Notes: a model not told the origin generated them from the letters alone. Shown: positions 42,012 to 51,122, counted from the stretch's first letter. The stretch: DNA of 64,000 bases from Roseomonas genomospecies 6 (GCF_008365375.1 NZ_QOKW01000022.1:1-64000), one strand, 5' to 3'. Program-made: numbers and translations.

Positions 42012-43304
42012 ATGAGAGCACCGACCAACGACGAACAATATCTGCTGGAGCTGGTGAACCGCTTCCGGCTGAGCCCGCAGTCGGAACTGACCCGCATCCT
42101 CAATTCCGCCGACCCGAAGATCCAAAGCGCGTTGCGGGTTTTTGGCGTGGACCTGAGCCTGGTCGCAAGCCAAGCCGCCAGCCTCAAGCCGCTCGCTCCG
42201 CTCGCGTGGAACGGCGCGATCGACAAGAGCGCGGTCAAGAACTGGGCCGAGAACGCCGCGTCGAACGTCGCCGGCGACCTCGATTTCATCAACGCGCAAT
42301 ATGCGGTCAGCTGGGGCCCGGGAGGCACCGGTGGGATGCTTCCGGGCCTGCCTTTTCGAGCGAACCTCATCAACGCCGCGCTCAACGAGGTGGGCATCAC
42401 GGTGTCGCCCGGGACCACGAGCGGCACGATCGGCGTGTCCGAGCTGCTCGCCGACACTGGCAAGACATATGCGCTTGGTGTCGTCTACAACGATCTCAAC
42501 AAGAACGGCTTCTACGATCCGGGCGAGGGGGTCGGCGGCGCCACGGTCGTGGTCGGCTCGCAGATCGTCCAGACCACCGCGTCCGGCGGCTGGCAGGCGG
42601 CGGTGGGGCCGGGCTCCTACACGGTGACCTTCTCCGGTGCCGGGTTCACCAACCCACTGTCGCAGACCGTGACGGTCGGGTCCTCGTCGGTCAAGATCGA
42701 CGCCGAGACAGCCAGCCACACAGCTGCCGGCGCCGGCACGGCGATCGATCCGGCGACTATGCCGACGATCGCCGTCAACATCGACGGCGTCGGCGGACTG
42801 GCCACCATGAGCCTCTATTCCGGTCCGGTGACGACGCTGGAGACGCAGTGGCTCGGTTCGGCGGCAAATGAGGCGGTGATCGGCTCCAGCCGCAACGACT
42901 TCATCAACCTGCTGGCTGGTAACGACGCGATTGACGCCGGGGCTGGCAATGACGTGCTCGACGGCGGCACCGGCTCGAACTTCCTGACCGGCGGTGCCGG
43001 CATCGACACGTTCTTCATCGACGGCCGCGGCGGACAGGTGACCTGGGGTACGATCACCGACTTCCAGAAGGGCGAGATGGTGACGCTGTGGGGATACAAG
43101 CCTGGCGTGTCCGGCTTCTCGTGGGTGGACAGCGCCGGGGCCGACGGTTTCAGGGGCCGGACGCTCCACGCCGACCTGGACGGCAACGGCAGCATCGACG
43201 CCTCGATCACCTTCTCGGGCACGACAGCGGCGACCACCAACCAGTTCACGATCCTGCCCGGCCAGGTCGGGGACAGCAGCTATCTGGCGGTGATGTATAC
43301 CTGA
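42012..43304 (+). CDS. secreted RTX-type calcium-binding protein
   Basis: 430-residue acidic protein with no signal peptide. The N-terminus (EQYLLELVNRFRLSP) starts like a CAP/SCP domain. About residues 150-250 form a SdrD_B-like beta domain (GVVYNDLNKNGFYDPGEG). Residues about 290-330 are RTX repeats (AGNDAIDAGAGNDVLDGGTG, then TGGAGIDTF). The C-terminal FTILPGQVGDSSYLAVMYT resembles a type I secretion signal. It would be exported by an ABC type I system. No transporter is seen in the window. A terminator follows. Confidence 0.8.
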   Translation: MRAPTNDEQYLLELVNRFRLSPQSELTRILNSADPKIQSALRVFGVDLSLVASQAASLKPLAPLAWNGAIDKSAVKNWAENAASNVAGDLDFINAQYAVSWGPGGTGGMLPGLPFRANLINAALNEVGITVSPGTTSGTIGVSELLADTGKTYALGVVYNDLNKNGFYDPGEGVGGATVVVGSQIVQTTASGGWQAAVGPGSYTVTFSGAGFTNPLSQTVTVGSSSVKIDAETASHTAAGAGTAIDPATMPTIAVNIDGVGGLATMSLYSGPVTTLETQWLGSAANEAVIGSSRNDFINLLAGNDAIDAGAGNDVLDGGTGSNFLTGGAGIDTFFIDGRGGQVTWGTITDFQKGEMVTLWGYKPGVSGFSWVDSAGADGFRGRTLHADLDGNGSIDASITFSGTTAATTNQFTILPGQVGDSSYLAVMYT

Positions 43305-43337
43305 CGGAGCAGAGCGAGGGGACCTGATGTAAGCGGA

Positions 43338-43376
43338 GCTGCCGGGGGATATGCGTCCCCCGGCAGCTTTTTTGTG
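43338..43376 (+). terminator. terminator of RTX gene
   Basis: AGCTGCCGGGGGA/TCCCCCGGCAGCT arms, TATGCG loop, then TTTTTG. Confidence 0.85.
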
Positions 43377-43820
43377 TGACGACCGACGGTGGAGGAGGGG
43401 GCGCCGGGTGGCCGCAGGCCTTTCCCAGCCGCGACGGCAGCGCTGCATTGACGTCTGGTCTTTGTCCCCGGCCAAATTAGGCAAGGACCTCTTGCCAAAT
43501 TGGATCGCCCCTCTCATCGGCTCTGAGAGCGCCATTGTGGCCTCCGGCGGCGGCGAGAGCGGGTGGGTCCCGCCTCGCTCACGATTTTTGCACTCCATCC
43601 GCAATAGCCATCCACGCGGCAGGGCCGCGTGGATGGCTATCACTCCCGTCGCGGCAGAAAATCGCTCACTCGCCCCCTACCCGGCAGAGGCCTGGATCGA
43701 GTTCCTGGTGCGGGTGCGCGGATCGCGCCCCCTTTTGCTTGGGCCGCCTCGGCGTCCCGGACGCCCTTATTCCTCATCCTGCGTGGTCGGCACTTTCCAG
43801 TGCATGTTGACCCAATGTGA
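43377..43820. other. non-coding region with two hairpins
   Basis: No supportable gene in about 440 bp. It holds CCAAATTAGGCAAGG paired with CTTGCCAAATTGG (43482-43513 region) and ATAGCCATCCACGCGG paired with its complement (about 43603-43641). Frames on both strands lack ribosome sites. Confidence 0.4.
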
Positions 43821-44258
43821 TCAGCGGATCAGCGCCCGGTGGCGGTCGCGCCTTCCGAGGGCCATGGTGCGCAGGCCGGTCAGGTTCGTGCGGTTGTCGA
43901 TCCAGTCCTTGGCGGAGGTCAGGTAGGTTCCCATGGCCTCGCGGACAGCCTGATCCGTCACCTGACGCAGCATGTCCTGACGGATCTGTTCGGCCCAGCG
44001 CTTTTGCGCGGTAGAGCCGGTCAACTTCGCCAACCCGGCCTGCCGCGCCTCGGCGCGAGCGGTCTTCACCGCCGCGTCGTGCTTCGAGTTCATCGCCGGA
44101 GACGTTCGGGGCTTCGGTGACGGCTTTGCCGCGCGGAAGCCGGCCAGCATTTCGTCGGCTTCGGTCTTGGTCGTCGGCTCAAACCCGAGCACGTCGATGC
44201 AGTATTCCATCTCGGCGACGGTCAGGCAGGGCTTCGGTGGCATCACAATGACGGTCAT
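43821..44258 (-). CDS. hypothetical basic helical protein
   Basis: 145-residue protein. A short N-terminal domain (TVAEMEYCIDVLGFEPTTKTEADEMLAGF) is followed by a Lys/Ala-rich linker and a basic helical C-terminus. CGAGGAATTGCC precedes ATG 44258. It ends a minus-strand series with 44320 and 44556 although 61 bp separate it from the former. No family recognised. Confidence 0.5.
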   Translation of the reverse strand: MTVIVMPPKPCLTVAEMEYCIDVLGFEPTTKTEADEMLAGFRAAKPSPKPRTSPAMNSKHDAAVKTARAEARQAGLAKLTGSTAQKRWAEQIRQDMLRQVTDQAVREAMGTYLTSAKDWIDNRTNLTGLRTMALGRRDRHRALIR

Positions 44259-44319
44259 GGCAATTCCTCGGACACAATGGGTTGGTCAGAAAGTCTGGAG
44301 ATGGTCGCGGACGCCGTTC

Positions 44320-44556
44320 TCATGGACCTAACTGGCGTTCTGTCAGACGCCTCTGGATGTCGCCGCAGAGGTAGTTGAACGCCGCGCCTCTCGGCGCGGC
44401 GACGCCGTAAAACCACTTGTTGACGGTGCTCTCCGCGGCGCGAAGTTCCGCGGCCAGAACGGCGATTTTCCTTTCGTTGCTGGTGTTCGGGGCGAGGGCC
44501 TCCCCGAGATCGACGAGGAGGCCCTGCAGCTTGGTCTTGTTGTCTGCTTGCGACAT
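44320..44556 (-). CDS. small HTH-like protein
   Basis: 78-residue protein with an HTH-like arrangement at about 30-55 (ERKIAVLAAELRAAESTVNKWFYG), as in Cro/XRE regulators. Its ATG overlaps the stop of the upstream gene (TGATG), so the pair is translationally coupled. A regulator or antitoxin is possible but unproven. Confidence 0.6.
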   Translation of the reverse strand: MSQADNKTKLQGLLVDLGEALAPNTSNERKIAVLAAELRAAESTVNKWFYGVAAPRGAAFNYLCGDIQRRLTERQLGP

Positions 44557-44981
44557 CACGCGGCCAGCTTCGTGGGCTGCGGGGTGTAGCAGCCGAGGTT
44601 CTCGGCGTAGCGTCGCACGGCCTCGGCCTTCTGCGCAGGCGTTAGGAGCAGATCGGACAATCCCGGCTGCCGCGGGTGGGCCTCAACCCTCTCGATGTCC
44701 AAGAGATACCAGGCCGACGAGCCGCGCTCGATGGTGACCTTTGTCGCTCCCTGCTTATAAGAGTATGCGTTGGCCGCGGGGCCCGCATCGCGCCGGACAA
44801 ACCGAGCGCCCTTGCGCTCCGCTTTCGGAAGCAGATCGGCCAGCTCCTCCTCGGCCTTTTCGGCAACCCGGACCAGTCGTTCGACACTGAAAGTATTGAC
44901 CTGGGCGCGTCCCTGGCCGGCCTTCAGCGCGGCTTCGAGAGCGTCGGCGTTTTCGGCGGTGATCTTGATGCGCTTGGTCAT
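44556..44981 (-). CDS. hypothetical protein, coupled to the HTH gene
   Basis: 141-residue protein starting MTKRIKITAENADALEAALKAGQGRAQV, with an alpha-beta core and an Arg/Asp-rich middle. GAGAGGAAACC precedes ATG 44981. An inverted repeat AATGAG/CTCATT (44982-45000) encloses this ribosome site and could control translation. The upstream region 45001-45110 is AT-rich and likely holds the promoter. Confidence 0.6.
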   Translation of the reverse strand: MTKRIKITAENADALEAALKAGQGRAQVNTFSVERLVRVAEKAEEELADLLPKAERKGARFVRRDAGPAANAYSYKQGATKVTIERGSSAWYLLDIERVEAHPRQPGLSDLLLTPAQKAEAVRRYAENLGCYTPQPTKLAA

Positions 44982-45000
44982 AATGAGGTTTCCTCTCATT

Positions 45001-45519
45001 AAATCTGGGGTGGATTGCTTTGATTCTTTGGCGGAGCGCCTTCCGCCCAACTTGTCGCGCTTTCTGTTTATATAAATACGGTCCAAGTTGGAGTGATCAA
45101 GAGGAAAATGAAGAAAAACACTATTTTTTATTTATCGCTTAACTGTGAGCATTGTTAAAGGATAGCTATTGCCGATGCCGAGAAGGGAGGACGGCAATCT
45201 GTCCTCCCTTCTCACCTCATGCGGTATGTATCTGGCCTTGGATTTGGACGTGGCGCCATGTTCGGCCGGCAGCCCAGATCGCCCACAAGCTGGCATCAGC
45301 CAGCCCGTCTGCGCGCCAAGATCACGCCCGTCGGCGTCCTCTTGCGGTGGCCACCGGCCCCGCCTTGGCTTTGGGACGAATATCGTCTGGCTGCGACCGC
45401 CGTGGGCCCAACGGCACGAGCGCGAAAAATATCTTTTCAGACGATGATGGGCTTGACGTTTATCTTCTAGGGAGATATATTGATCTCAGAAACGCAAACC
45501 CGAACCGATTGAGGGCCTT
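45001..45519. other. intergenic region with AT-rich promoter zone and hairpin
   Basis: 45060-45160 is markedly AT-rich. A 13-bp inverted repeat GAGAAGGGAGGAC/GTCCTCCCTTCTC with an 8-nt loop sits at 45180-45213; its second arm repeats an anti-Shine-Dalgarno-like CCTCC. The 124-codon frame after it has no supporting features. Confidence 0.4.
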
Positions 45520-46158
45520 ATGACCGACTACACCGCCATCGTTTTCGACAGCTTGCTCCTGGAGCGGACCCCCGCCGACACGTCTCTGGCCTGCCGCTCG
45601 CACGAGGCGGCGCTGCTGATGATCGACGAGCACGGCCAGGTGTCGATCTCGACCCGCACGTACGACGGCGACGCCGGCACGCCGGCGGCCGAGTGGCACC
45701 GGCGGACCCTGACCTATCACCTTGCCGACGCCCAGGGCGGCGCCCGTGCGCTCGACATCGCCCGCCTCAAGACGGACCTGGCCGACGGCGGCCGTCTGGC
45801 GATCCTGATCGACCGCATTCGGGCCGGCCACTCGGTCGAATGGGACGGCAGCAACCACGTCGGTCGTCTGACGGAGGACGCACAGGACGCCGAGAGCGAA
45901 CTGCGCGATCTGATCAACGATGACGCCTACGCCTCGACCGTCGAGGTGTGGGATGCTGGGATTTGGCTGATCGGCAACAACTCGGACCAGGAGGTCCTGC
46001 GCGAACTGGGGCTGACCACCAGCGCCACCGACGAGGACATCGCCGCCTCGGTGGCGTCCCTGAAGAACGAGATCAAGCTGCAGGGCATCGTAGTCGCCGG
46101 CGACCTGGAGGGCGTGATCCGCGAGGTCATCGCGCGCGTCAGGGAGGATGAGGTGTGA
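45520..46158 (+). CDS. hypothetical acidic protein
   Basis: 212-residue acidic protein. The N-terminal half alternates strands and helices (TAIVFDSLLLERTP, then HEAALLMIDEHGQVSIST); the middle has an LTYHLADA helix and the C-terminus is helical. No family recognised. Its stop overlaps the start of the next gene by 4 bp (GTGTGA), so it is co-translated with an XRE regulator. The layout resembles a regulated two-gene module. Confidence 0.65.
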   Translation: MTDYTAIVFDSLLLERTPADTSLACRSHEAALLMIDEHGQVSISTRTYDGDAGTPAAEWHRRTLTYHLADAQGGARALDIARLKTDLADGGRLAILIDRIRAGHSVEWDGSNHVGRLTEDAQDAESELRDLINDDAYASTVEVWDAGIWLIGNNSDQEVLRELGLTTSATDEDIAASVASLKNEIKLQGIVVAGDLEGVIREVIARVREDEV

Positions 46159-46406
46159 CGACGCTTCGCGAGCTGCGGCGGCGCGCCGGCCTAAACCAGG
46201 CCGGTCTCGCCCATTTCGCTTCCGAACGCGGAACCGCCGGCCAACCATGGATCAGCGACATCGAGCGCGGCAGCAAGGCCACCAGCCGGCCGACTGTGGC
46301 GATCTACGCCTTGCTGTCCCTGCTGACGCCGGAGCAAATCGAGCAGGCGAAGGCGATCATCGCCAAAGTTGAAGACGGTCTGCCGGCCAACCACGAGAGC
46401 GATTGA
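46155..46406 (+). CDS. XRE-family HTH protein
   Basis: 83-residue protein consisting almost only of an XRE helix-turn-helix: LRELRRRAGLNQAGLAHFAS followed by PWISDIERGSKATSRPTVAIYALLSLL. GTG 46155 overlaps the stop of the upstream gene. It probably regulates its own operon. A terminator follows. Confidence 0.8.
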   Translation: MTTLRELRRRAGLNQAGLAHFASERGTAGQPWISDIERGSKATSRPTVAIYALLSLLTPEQIEQAKAIIAKVEDGLPANHESD

Positions 46407-46409
46407 ACA

Positions 46410-46447
46410 ACAAGGCCCCGAAACGCTTGGCGTTTCGGGGCCTTGTC
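46410..46447. terminator. terminator after XRE gene
   Basis: 16-bp arms CAAGGCCCCGAAACGC/GCGTTTCGGGGCCTTG with a 3-4 nt loop. Confidence 0.75.
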
Positions 46448-46511
46448 TGACCGCGGGCGAGCGCGCGACATCGCCAGTGCCGTGTGGCGACGGGATTGGT
46501 AAGATCGCTTG

Positions 46512-46697
46512 ATGTTCGCCGTATCCGACACTGAAATCCGCGCAATCCATGAGGCTTTCGACCACGGCGGCGAGTTGGCTGCTGTGGTGGAGTTGCGTCG
46601 CCTTTTTCGCGGCATCCAGGACAACACTGAGGCCCAGCGCGTGGTCAGAACGATCCTGACTTGGCGGCGTCCCGCACCGCCGTCGGACGCCGCATGA
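46512..46697 (+). CDS. small protein, paralogue A
   Basis: 61-residue protein starting MFAVSDTEIRAIHEAF. It shares the pattern MFAV..AF..G E.AAVVELRR.F..IQDN..A.RVVR.I..WR with the protein at 48372-48623, so the two are paralogues. Mostly helical; no family recognised. Confidence 0.6.
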   Translation: MFAVSDTEIRAIHEAFDHGGELAAVVELRRLFRGIQDNTEAQRVVRTILTWRRPAPPSDAA

Positions 46698-46742
46698 GCC
46701 AACAAGCACAACCCAGCCCGGCCGAGTTGTCACGCCATTCCG

Positions 46743-47159
46743 TCACCGTCCTGGCTTAGGTGGCTCATAAACATAGTCCGGATCGTGGTCGTCCTTCGTC
46801 CAGTCGCGCATTCGGACCGACCCATCTTCCAAAACCTCGACGAGCTTGTTTACCAAATCGTCCAACGGCTCGATGAAATCGAGCGCTGCGGTGAAATGCT
46901 TCTCCTGGTCTTCACGTTCGCCCTGCGGGATCACGATGATCAGCCCGTTATGGATCTCCTGCTTTGCGTATTCTTTCAAAAAATCCTTCCGGTTGTTTGT
47001 CACGAATACGTAGTCGTTGCCCAGGATAAAGGGCATCAGGTCCCAATCAGCTTCGCGCGCACGCCCCATGAACGACACGTGCGTCGCGTCCACGCCGCGG
47101 GCCTTCGCCACCGCCACCAGGCGCGGCGTCAGGCACGCGTCGATCAGGATCTGGTCCAT
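46743..47159 (-). CDS. DUF5615/PIN-like toxin
   Basis: 138-residue protein with the DUF5615 PIN-like start MDQILIDACLTPRLVAVAKARG, then DLMPFILGNDYVFVTNNRKDF, the Asp-containing strand expected of a PIN-like nuclease. These proteins pair with DUF433 antitoxins and are predicted RNases. Its ATG overlaps the antitoxin stop (TGATG). An acidic C-terminus follows. Confidence 0.8.
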   Translation of the reverse strand: MDQILIDACLTPRLVAVAKARGVDATHVSFMGRAREADWDLMPFILGNDYVFVTNNRKDFLKEYAKQEIHNGLIIVIPQGEREDQEKHFTAALDFIEPLDDLVNKLVEVLEDGSVRMRDWTKDDHDPDYVYEPPKPGR

Positions 47160-47395
47160 CAGCGCCGCCAATCCGGACCGAGCGTCGTATTCGCCCAAGC
47201 GACCACCGCCGTGATGCCGTCGATTGGCAGATACGGATAGTCCTCGAAGATTTCCCGATCGCTGCGTCCCGCGCGAAGGTAAGCCACGATGGTCATGGCC
47301 GGAATCCGCGTGCCGCTGATCGTCGGCTCCCCGCTCATGATGCGAGGGTCGTTGACCACGCGGCTGGGCTCAGTCGTTTCGTGACGCGCCAGCAT
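47159..47395 (-). CDS. DUF433 antitoxin
   Basis: 78-residue DUF433 protein: VNDPRIMSGEPTISGTRIPAMTIVAYLRAG and SDREIFEDYPYLPIDGITAVVAWA, an RHH/winged-helix antitoxin family. ATG 47395 is used; an upstream start at 47455 adds residues not typical of the family. It precedes and couples to the PIN-like toxin. Confidence 0.85.
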   Translation of the reverse strand: MLARHETTEPSRVVNDPRIMSGEPTISGTRIPAMTIVAYLRAGRSDREIFEDYPYLPIDGITAVVAWANTTLGPDWRR

Positions 47396-47527
47396 GTCAG
47401 TTTCCCTTCGTGTCGATGGTAGGTGATAGATGTGCTCACGGCCAGGAAACGCCAACCGATGTGAGACTGACGCCCGTTCGGCCGCAAACCTTTTCCAGCG
47501 CTTTCAGCGCGCGATGCGGAACAAGCG

Positions 47528-48190
47528 TCACGCCACCTCCAGACCAGGAAGCTCCGAGGCCGGAGCGTCGATCAGCCGTGCCGCATCGATCTCGGTCCAC
47601 TTGTCAGACTCGCGATACCGCAGGACGGACTTTTCGAATTGCTCCTCGGCGTCGGGACCGAAGCGGTAGTTCCACAAGGATTGACCGGTGATCCGATCAT
47701 AGGTCGTGGGCCGCCGCGAAATTGGCTTGTCCTTCTTGTGGCTGATTTCAAATCGGAAAGCCGTTCCGATTCGGGTTTCGACCAGCTCGAACACACGATA
47801 GCCGGGCGAGACTTCTGGGGCGTCCGAGAAGGCCACGCGCTGCAGCGTCCGCATGACGATGAGGTCCGCGGATTTGGCCCACAGATTTTCGTCGCCATAC
47901 GACACCGGGAACCAGTAGGTTTCGCTGTGCTTCCGCCTAAACGCGTCCATCGGCGTTTTCCCTTTCCAGCGCGCCGGCCATGACGTACGTGGCGTCGTTT
48001 CGAGCAGTTCGACGATGGCGATCAGCTGCGGGCTGGGCTGTTCTCCGGCACCAATTTCGCGTGCCCGGCGGCGGCTGAGGACGCCAGCGTGATCGAGAGC
48101 AGCCTGCCACGACGAGCCGAACAGCCTCTCCAGGCGATCCGTCATGTCAATGACTGATTTCGGAGTTTTCTTGGCAAGATCGTTTGTCAT
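47528..48190 (-). CDS. hypothetical protein with HTH-like N-terminus
   Basis: 220-residue protein. Residues about 15-60 (DRLERLFGSSWQAALDHAGVLSRRRAREIGAGEQPSPQLIAIVELLE) look like an HTH. The rest is alpha-beta with aromatic residues (YWFPVSYGDENLWAKSADLIVM, then YRVFELVETRIGTAFRFEI). Two copies of TAGGCGCT 15 bp apart lie 46-69 bp upstream and may be operators. No family recognised. Confidence 0.55.
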   Translation of the reverse strand: MTNDLAKKTPKSVIDMTDRLERLFGSSWQAALDHAGVLSRRRAREIGAGEQPSPQLIAIVELLETTPRTSWPARWKGKTPMDAFRRKHSETYWFPVSYGDENLWAKSADLIVMRTLQRVAFSDAPEVSPGYRVFELVETRIGTAFRFEISHKKDKPISRRPTTYDRITGQSLWNYRFGPDAEEQFEKSVLRYRESDKWTEIDAARLIDAPASELPGLEVA

Positions 48191-48236
48191 GGCGGCGCCT
48201 CCCTGGTTCGATCCTTAACACGAAATATAGGCGGTG

Positions 48237-48259
48237 AGCGCCTAGGCATCAAGCGCCTA
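48237..48259 (-). promoter_or_regulatory. direct repeat TAGGCGCT upstream of 48190 gene
   Basis: TAGGCGCT at 48252-48259 and 48237-48244 (minus strand), period 15 bp, in an AT-richer leader. Confidence 0.35.
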
Positions 48260-48371
48260 CATGTTTGACGAACCGAATTATTGTTCTTTGTCGCCTTTCA
48301 AAGGGCGATGGGAAAACGATTCCGCCGATGTCCCTGGCTCCTGCCCGTCTGGATCGGCTATCATCAGCGCC

Positions 48372-48623
48372 ATGTTCGCCGTCGATGAGATCACCGCCTC
48401 CGCCGTCCAGACCGCCTTCCACGAGCGAGGGGAATGGGCGGCCGTGGTCGAGCTGCGCCGCCATTTCGCCATTCAGGACAACGAGGTGGCCCTGCGTGTC
48501 GTGCGGGTCATCGCCGGGTGGCGCGCGGCCGCTCGCAAGGACCATGCTGGGAATGCCGACGGCGCTGCCGACACCGTGGCGCCCTCGACCGCCGAGGCGG
48601 GACAGGGGACACAAATAACTTGA
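48372..48623 (+). CDS. small protein, paralogue B
   Basis: 83-residue paralogue of the protein at 46512: MFAVDEITASAVQTAFHERGEWAAVVELRRHFAIQDNEVALRVVRVIAGWR, with an extra Ala/Asp-rich tail. In both genes the shared part is 50-55 residues, so it is a compact helical unit. Function unknown. Confidence 0.6.
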   Translation: MFAVDEITASAVQTAFHERGEWAAVVELRRHFAIQDNEVALRVVRVIAGWRAAARKDHAGNADGAADTVAPSTAEAGQGTQIT

Positions 48624-48676
48624 TCCAGGCCTCTACCGCCGCGGCCCGACCGCTGAGAGAGACGGCGCAGGGAGTG

Positions 48677-48715
48677 ATAGGGTTGGTGGCGGCCGACAGC
48701 CGCCACCAACCCTAT
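48677..48715. terminator. bidirectional hairpin
   Basis: 16-bp arms ATAGGGTTGGTGGCGG and complement with a 7-nt loop, between the convergent genes ending at 48623 and 48746. Confidence 0.6.
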
Positions 48716-48745
48716 TGCGGACGAGTACGCGATCGAGGCGCGTCG

Positions 48746-49927
48746 CTACGCGGCCACAATGGGCGCCACGGTGTTGGTGGATGATTCTACGGCTTGCCAG
48801 ATTGTGCTGAAATCGCGTTCATCGAGAACGCCCTTCGCTTGCTCGAACTCACCCAACGCCTGCGCGCAGCGCCCGATGTCCTCCCATTTCAGGCGGCCAT
48901 CAGCCACGCGCTCGGTCAGCCAGGCCATGTAGGGCGCGGGATTGTCGCGGCGCTGATCGTGCTTTGCGAACGCGCTCGCGTAGCCGTCCTGGACCAGCGC
49001 CTCGAAGTGGGTCCACACGACGCGCTCGGCGAGCCGGCGATGGTCGAGATAGCGGCCGATCTCCCGCCAGTCGGCCCGAATGCTCGGCTCGGGCTTCAGC
49101 GCGCGGGCGACCGCGTCGCGGCAGCCGCCGACGTTGCGCTCCAGCAGCGGGTCCTGCTCGGCCAGCAGGGCAGCGGTGGCCAGTACAGCGCCCTGGTCGA
49201 GATCAGAGGCGCTCTTGAGGCTTTCGAAAATCGCTTTGCGATTATCGAGGTAGAGCGAGAGATCAGCGCTGCCGCGCAGGTCCGCGATGCGACCAGCCAC
49301 CGATATACGCAGCTGCTCCTTCTCTTCCGGGGAAAAGGACGTGATGGCGTCGGCCAGTCTTTCGGCCAACACGTCCTTGCCGTTGCGCGGCGCTTTGCCG
49401 TTTGCGATGGCGAGCGCGTGGGTCATTTTGGTTGCCAATGCCAGTTCGGCGGCGTGGAACTGGTCGAGGCCGGCGCGGTTGCCGGCGACGACATGCTCGC
49501 GTGCGATGACCGTGGCGGGGTCGAGGCGTAGGTCCCAGGCATGCCGGTCTTTGCGGTAGTCCCGGAGGGTCTTGGCGTAAGAGGCGATGCTGTCGCCGTT
49601 GGCCTCGACGAGCGTCTTGATCGCCTCGCGGTCCTTGCCGGTCAGGGTGGCCACCGCGTCGCTGGAGGCCAGCTTGCCGAGCGCGTCGCGCGCGTCGGCG
49701 TCGAACAGGTCCAGCCGATGGCTGACCGCCATGCGCCGCAGTGTTTCCGGCCGGCCCTGGATCGGCAGAGCCAGCTGCCCCATGTAATGACGCCTCACCA
49801 GTCGATCCTTTGAGGCCATCTTGAAGGCCTCGATGCGCAGCGCGCCGCGCTCCTTAGCGGAAACACGCGCCATCAGGCCTTCCGGCGTGGTGATGTCGTT
49901 TTTCGGGGCGGCAATGCTGATCTTCAT
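48746..49927 (-). CDS. large hypothetical plasmid protein
   Basis: 393-residue, nearly all-helical protein starting MKISIAAPKNDITTPEGL. Alternating charged helices (HEAT-like look) run through the protein; GRADLR-type turns and a WREIGRYLDHRRLAERVVWTHFE segment stand out. No family recognised. The box and a GTGACCGTCCC element lie 115-160 bp upstream. It is followed upstream on the same strand by 50105-51055, which may be co-regulated. Confidence 0.6.
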   Translation of the reverse strand: MKISIAAPKNDITTPEGLMARVSAKERGALRIEAFKMASKDRLVRRHYMGQLALPIQGRPETLRRMAVSHRLDLFDADARDALGKLASSDAVATLTGKDREAIKTLVEANGDSIASYAKTLRDYRKDRHAWDLRLDPATVIAREHVVAGNRAGLDQFHAAELALATKMTHALAIANGKAPRNGKDVLAERLADAITSFSPEEKEQLRISVAGRIADLRGSADLSLYLDNRKAIFESLKSASDLDQGAVLATAALLAEQDPLLERNVGGCRDAVARALKPEPSIRADWREIGRYLDHRRLAERVVWTHFEALVQDGYASAFAKHDQRRDNPAPYMAWLTERVADGRLKWEDIGRCAQALGEFEQAKGVLDERDFSTIWQAVESSTNTVAPIVAA

Positions 49928-50040
49928 GGAGGCAATCCCAAAAAATAATGCGGCGGTCGTGTCCTGGCCGACGTGTTTTGCTTGGCCTGACTTGTCGTGG
50001 AGTGTCTCACGCGTGGGTTGGGAACCGGGCGCACTGGCCC

Positions 50041-50086
50041 GTGACCGTCCCGGCTGTCGGGAGGGCCAAGCGCTCATATGCGCGCG
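50041..50086 (-). promoter_or_regulatory. GTGACCGTCCC element plus box
   Basis: GTGACCGTCCC at 50041-50051 and, 20 bp away, the box at 50072-50086 (minus strand CGCGCGCATATGAGC), upstream of the 49927 start. Confidence 0.5.
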
Positions 50087-50104
50087 GGATTTCGGCTTCG
50101 GTTG

Positions 50105-51055
50105 TCAGAAGGGGATGGCGGGTTCCGCGTCGGCGCCGGCGGCGATCACCTCGTCCATGCCGGCGCGTCCGGCGGCGATCTCGCGGCACAGTTCGCCGGC
50201 GCGCTCGCCTGCGTGATGGCGCACCCAGAGCCACGTCGCCAGCTCGGCCACGCGGCGCTCGTCGAGCGCCTGCCAGGTGCCCGGCTGCAGGATGGCGTGC
50301 ATCGTGATCGACACTCTGTCGGTCACGCCGTAGGCGCCGAACGCGTGCAGCAGCTCAGGGGCCTCAGCCGCCACGGTCTCACGCAGCCGCTTGTCGTCCC
50401 GGTCCAGCAACCGCCAGATCACCGGGTGGCGCAGTTCGATCCCGGCGAGCGCGCTGGTTTCGGTGAGATGTCCTAGGCGCTGCGCCGCGGCCAGGCGCAG
50501 ATCGTCCTCCAGGTCGGGCATGTTCCTGACGGCGCGACGAACAACTGTGCCGAGAGCATCCACATCGGCGGTGCGGTCGAGCGCAGCGGCCAGCCGTCCG
50601 AGGACCAGTTTTTCGACATCGTGACGACCCAGTCCAATCCGCTCCGCGTGCCGGGCCTGCTCGTAGGCCACCAGATGCGGCTCTTCCCAGTGTGCCCCGG
50701 CCATGCTGGCGTCAGCCGTGTAGCGGCGCGCCAGCACCGTGAGATATTCCGCGACCCGGCCGGCGTGAACCTCGGGATCGGTCAGCAGGTCCTCGGCGGA
50801 AATTCCAGAAAATCGAATTTCGGTCTCGCGGTCGTGCAGAGATAGCCGTTGGACAACAAGGGTACGGAGTTGGCTGTCCGGCTCGGCGCCGGTCATGCGA
50901 GAAGCCAGGCTGTGAAGATCCGTGCGGCGCCAGCCGATCTGGTCCTCGGGCATCTCCTTGATCTGACGCAGCGCGCCGCCGGTGTTGCTGACCGTCGTCT
51001 GGAGGTCGTTCCAGCTCAGGGGCTGGCGGCGCTGCAGGGATTGGCTGAGATGCAT
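50105..51055 (-). CDS. hypothetical plasmid protein, helical
   Basis: 316-residue helical protein starting MHLSQSLQRRQPLSWNDLQ. It contains repeated Arg/Leu helices (DDLRLAAAQRLGHL, then LRHPVIWRLLDRDDKRLRETVAAEAPELL) that resemble HEAT-type repeats. It is divergent from parM, with the shared 51123-51184 control region between them. No family recognised. Confidence 0.6.
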   Translation of the reverse strand: MHLSQSLQRRQPLSWNDLQTTVSNTGGALRQIKEMPEDQIGWRRTDLHSLASRMTGAEPDSQLRTLVVQRLSLHDRETEIRFSGISAEDLLTDPEVHAGRVAEYLTVLARRYTADASMAGAHWEEPHLVAYEQARHAERIGLGRHDVEKLVLGRLAAALDRTADVDALGTVVRRAVRNMPDLEDDLRLAAAQRLGHLTETSALAGIELRHPVIWRLLDRDDKRLRETVAAEAPELLHAFGAYGVTDRVSITMHAILQPGTWQALDERRVAELATWLWVRHHAGERAGELCREIAAGRAGMDEVIAAGADAEPAIPF

Positions 51056-51122
51056 GACGAGGCTCCAGACGGTGCTGAAGTGAGCCTATGACGGCCAAGC
51101 CCCGTGCGACGGCCCGCGGGGC

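Noticed and set aside
41928..43643. 571-codon minus-strand frame
   Set aside because: Antisense of the RTX protein, which has real calcium-binding repeats.
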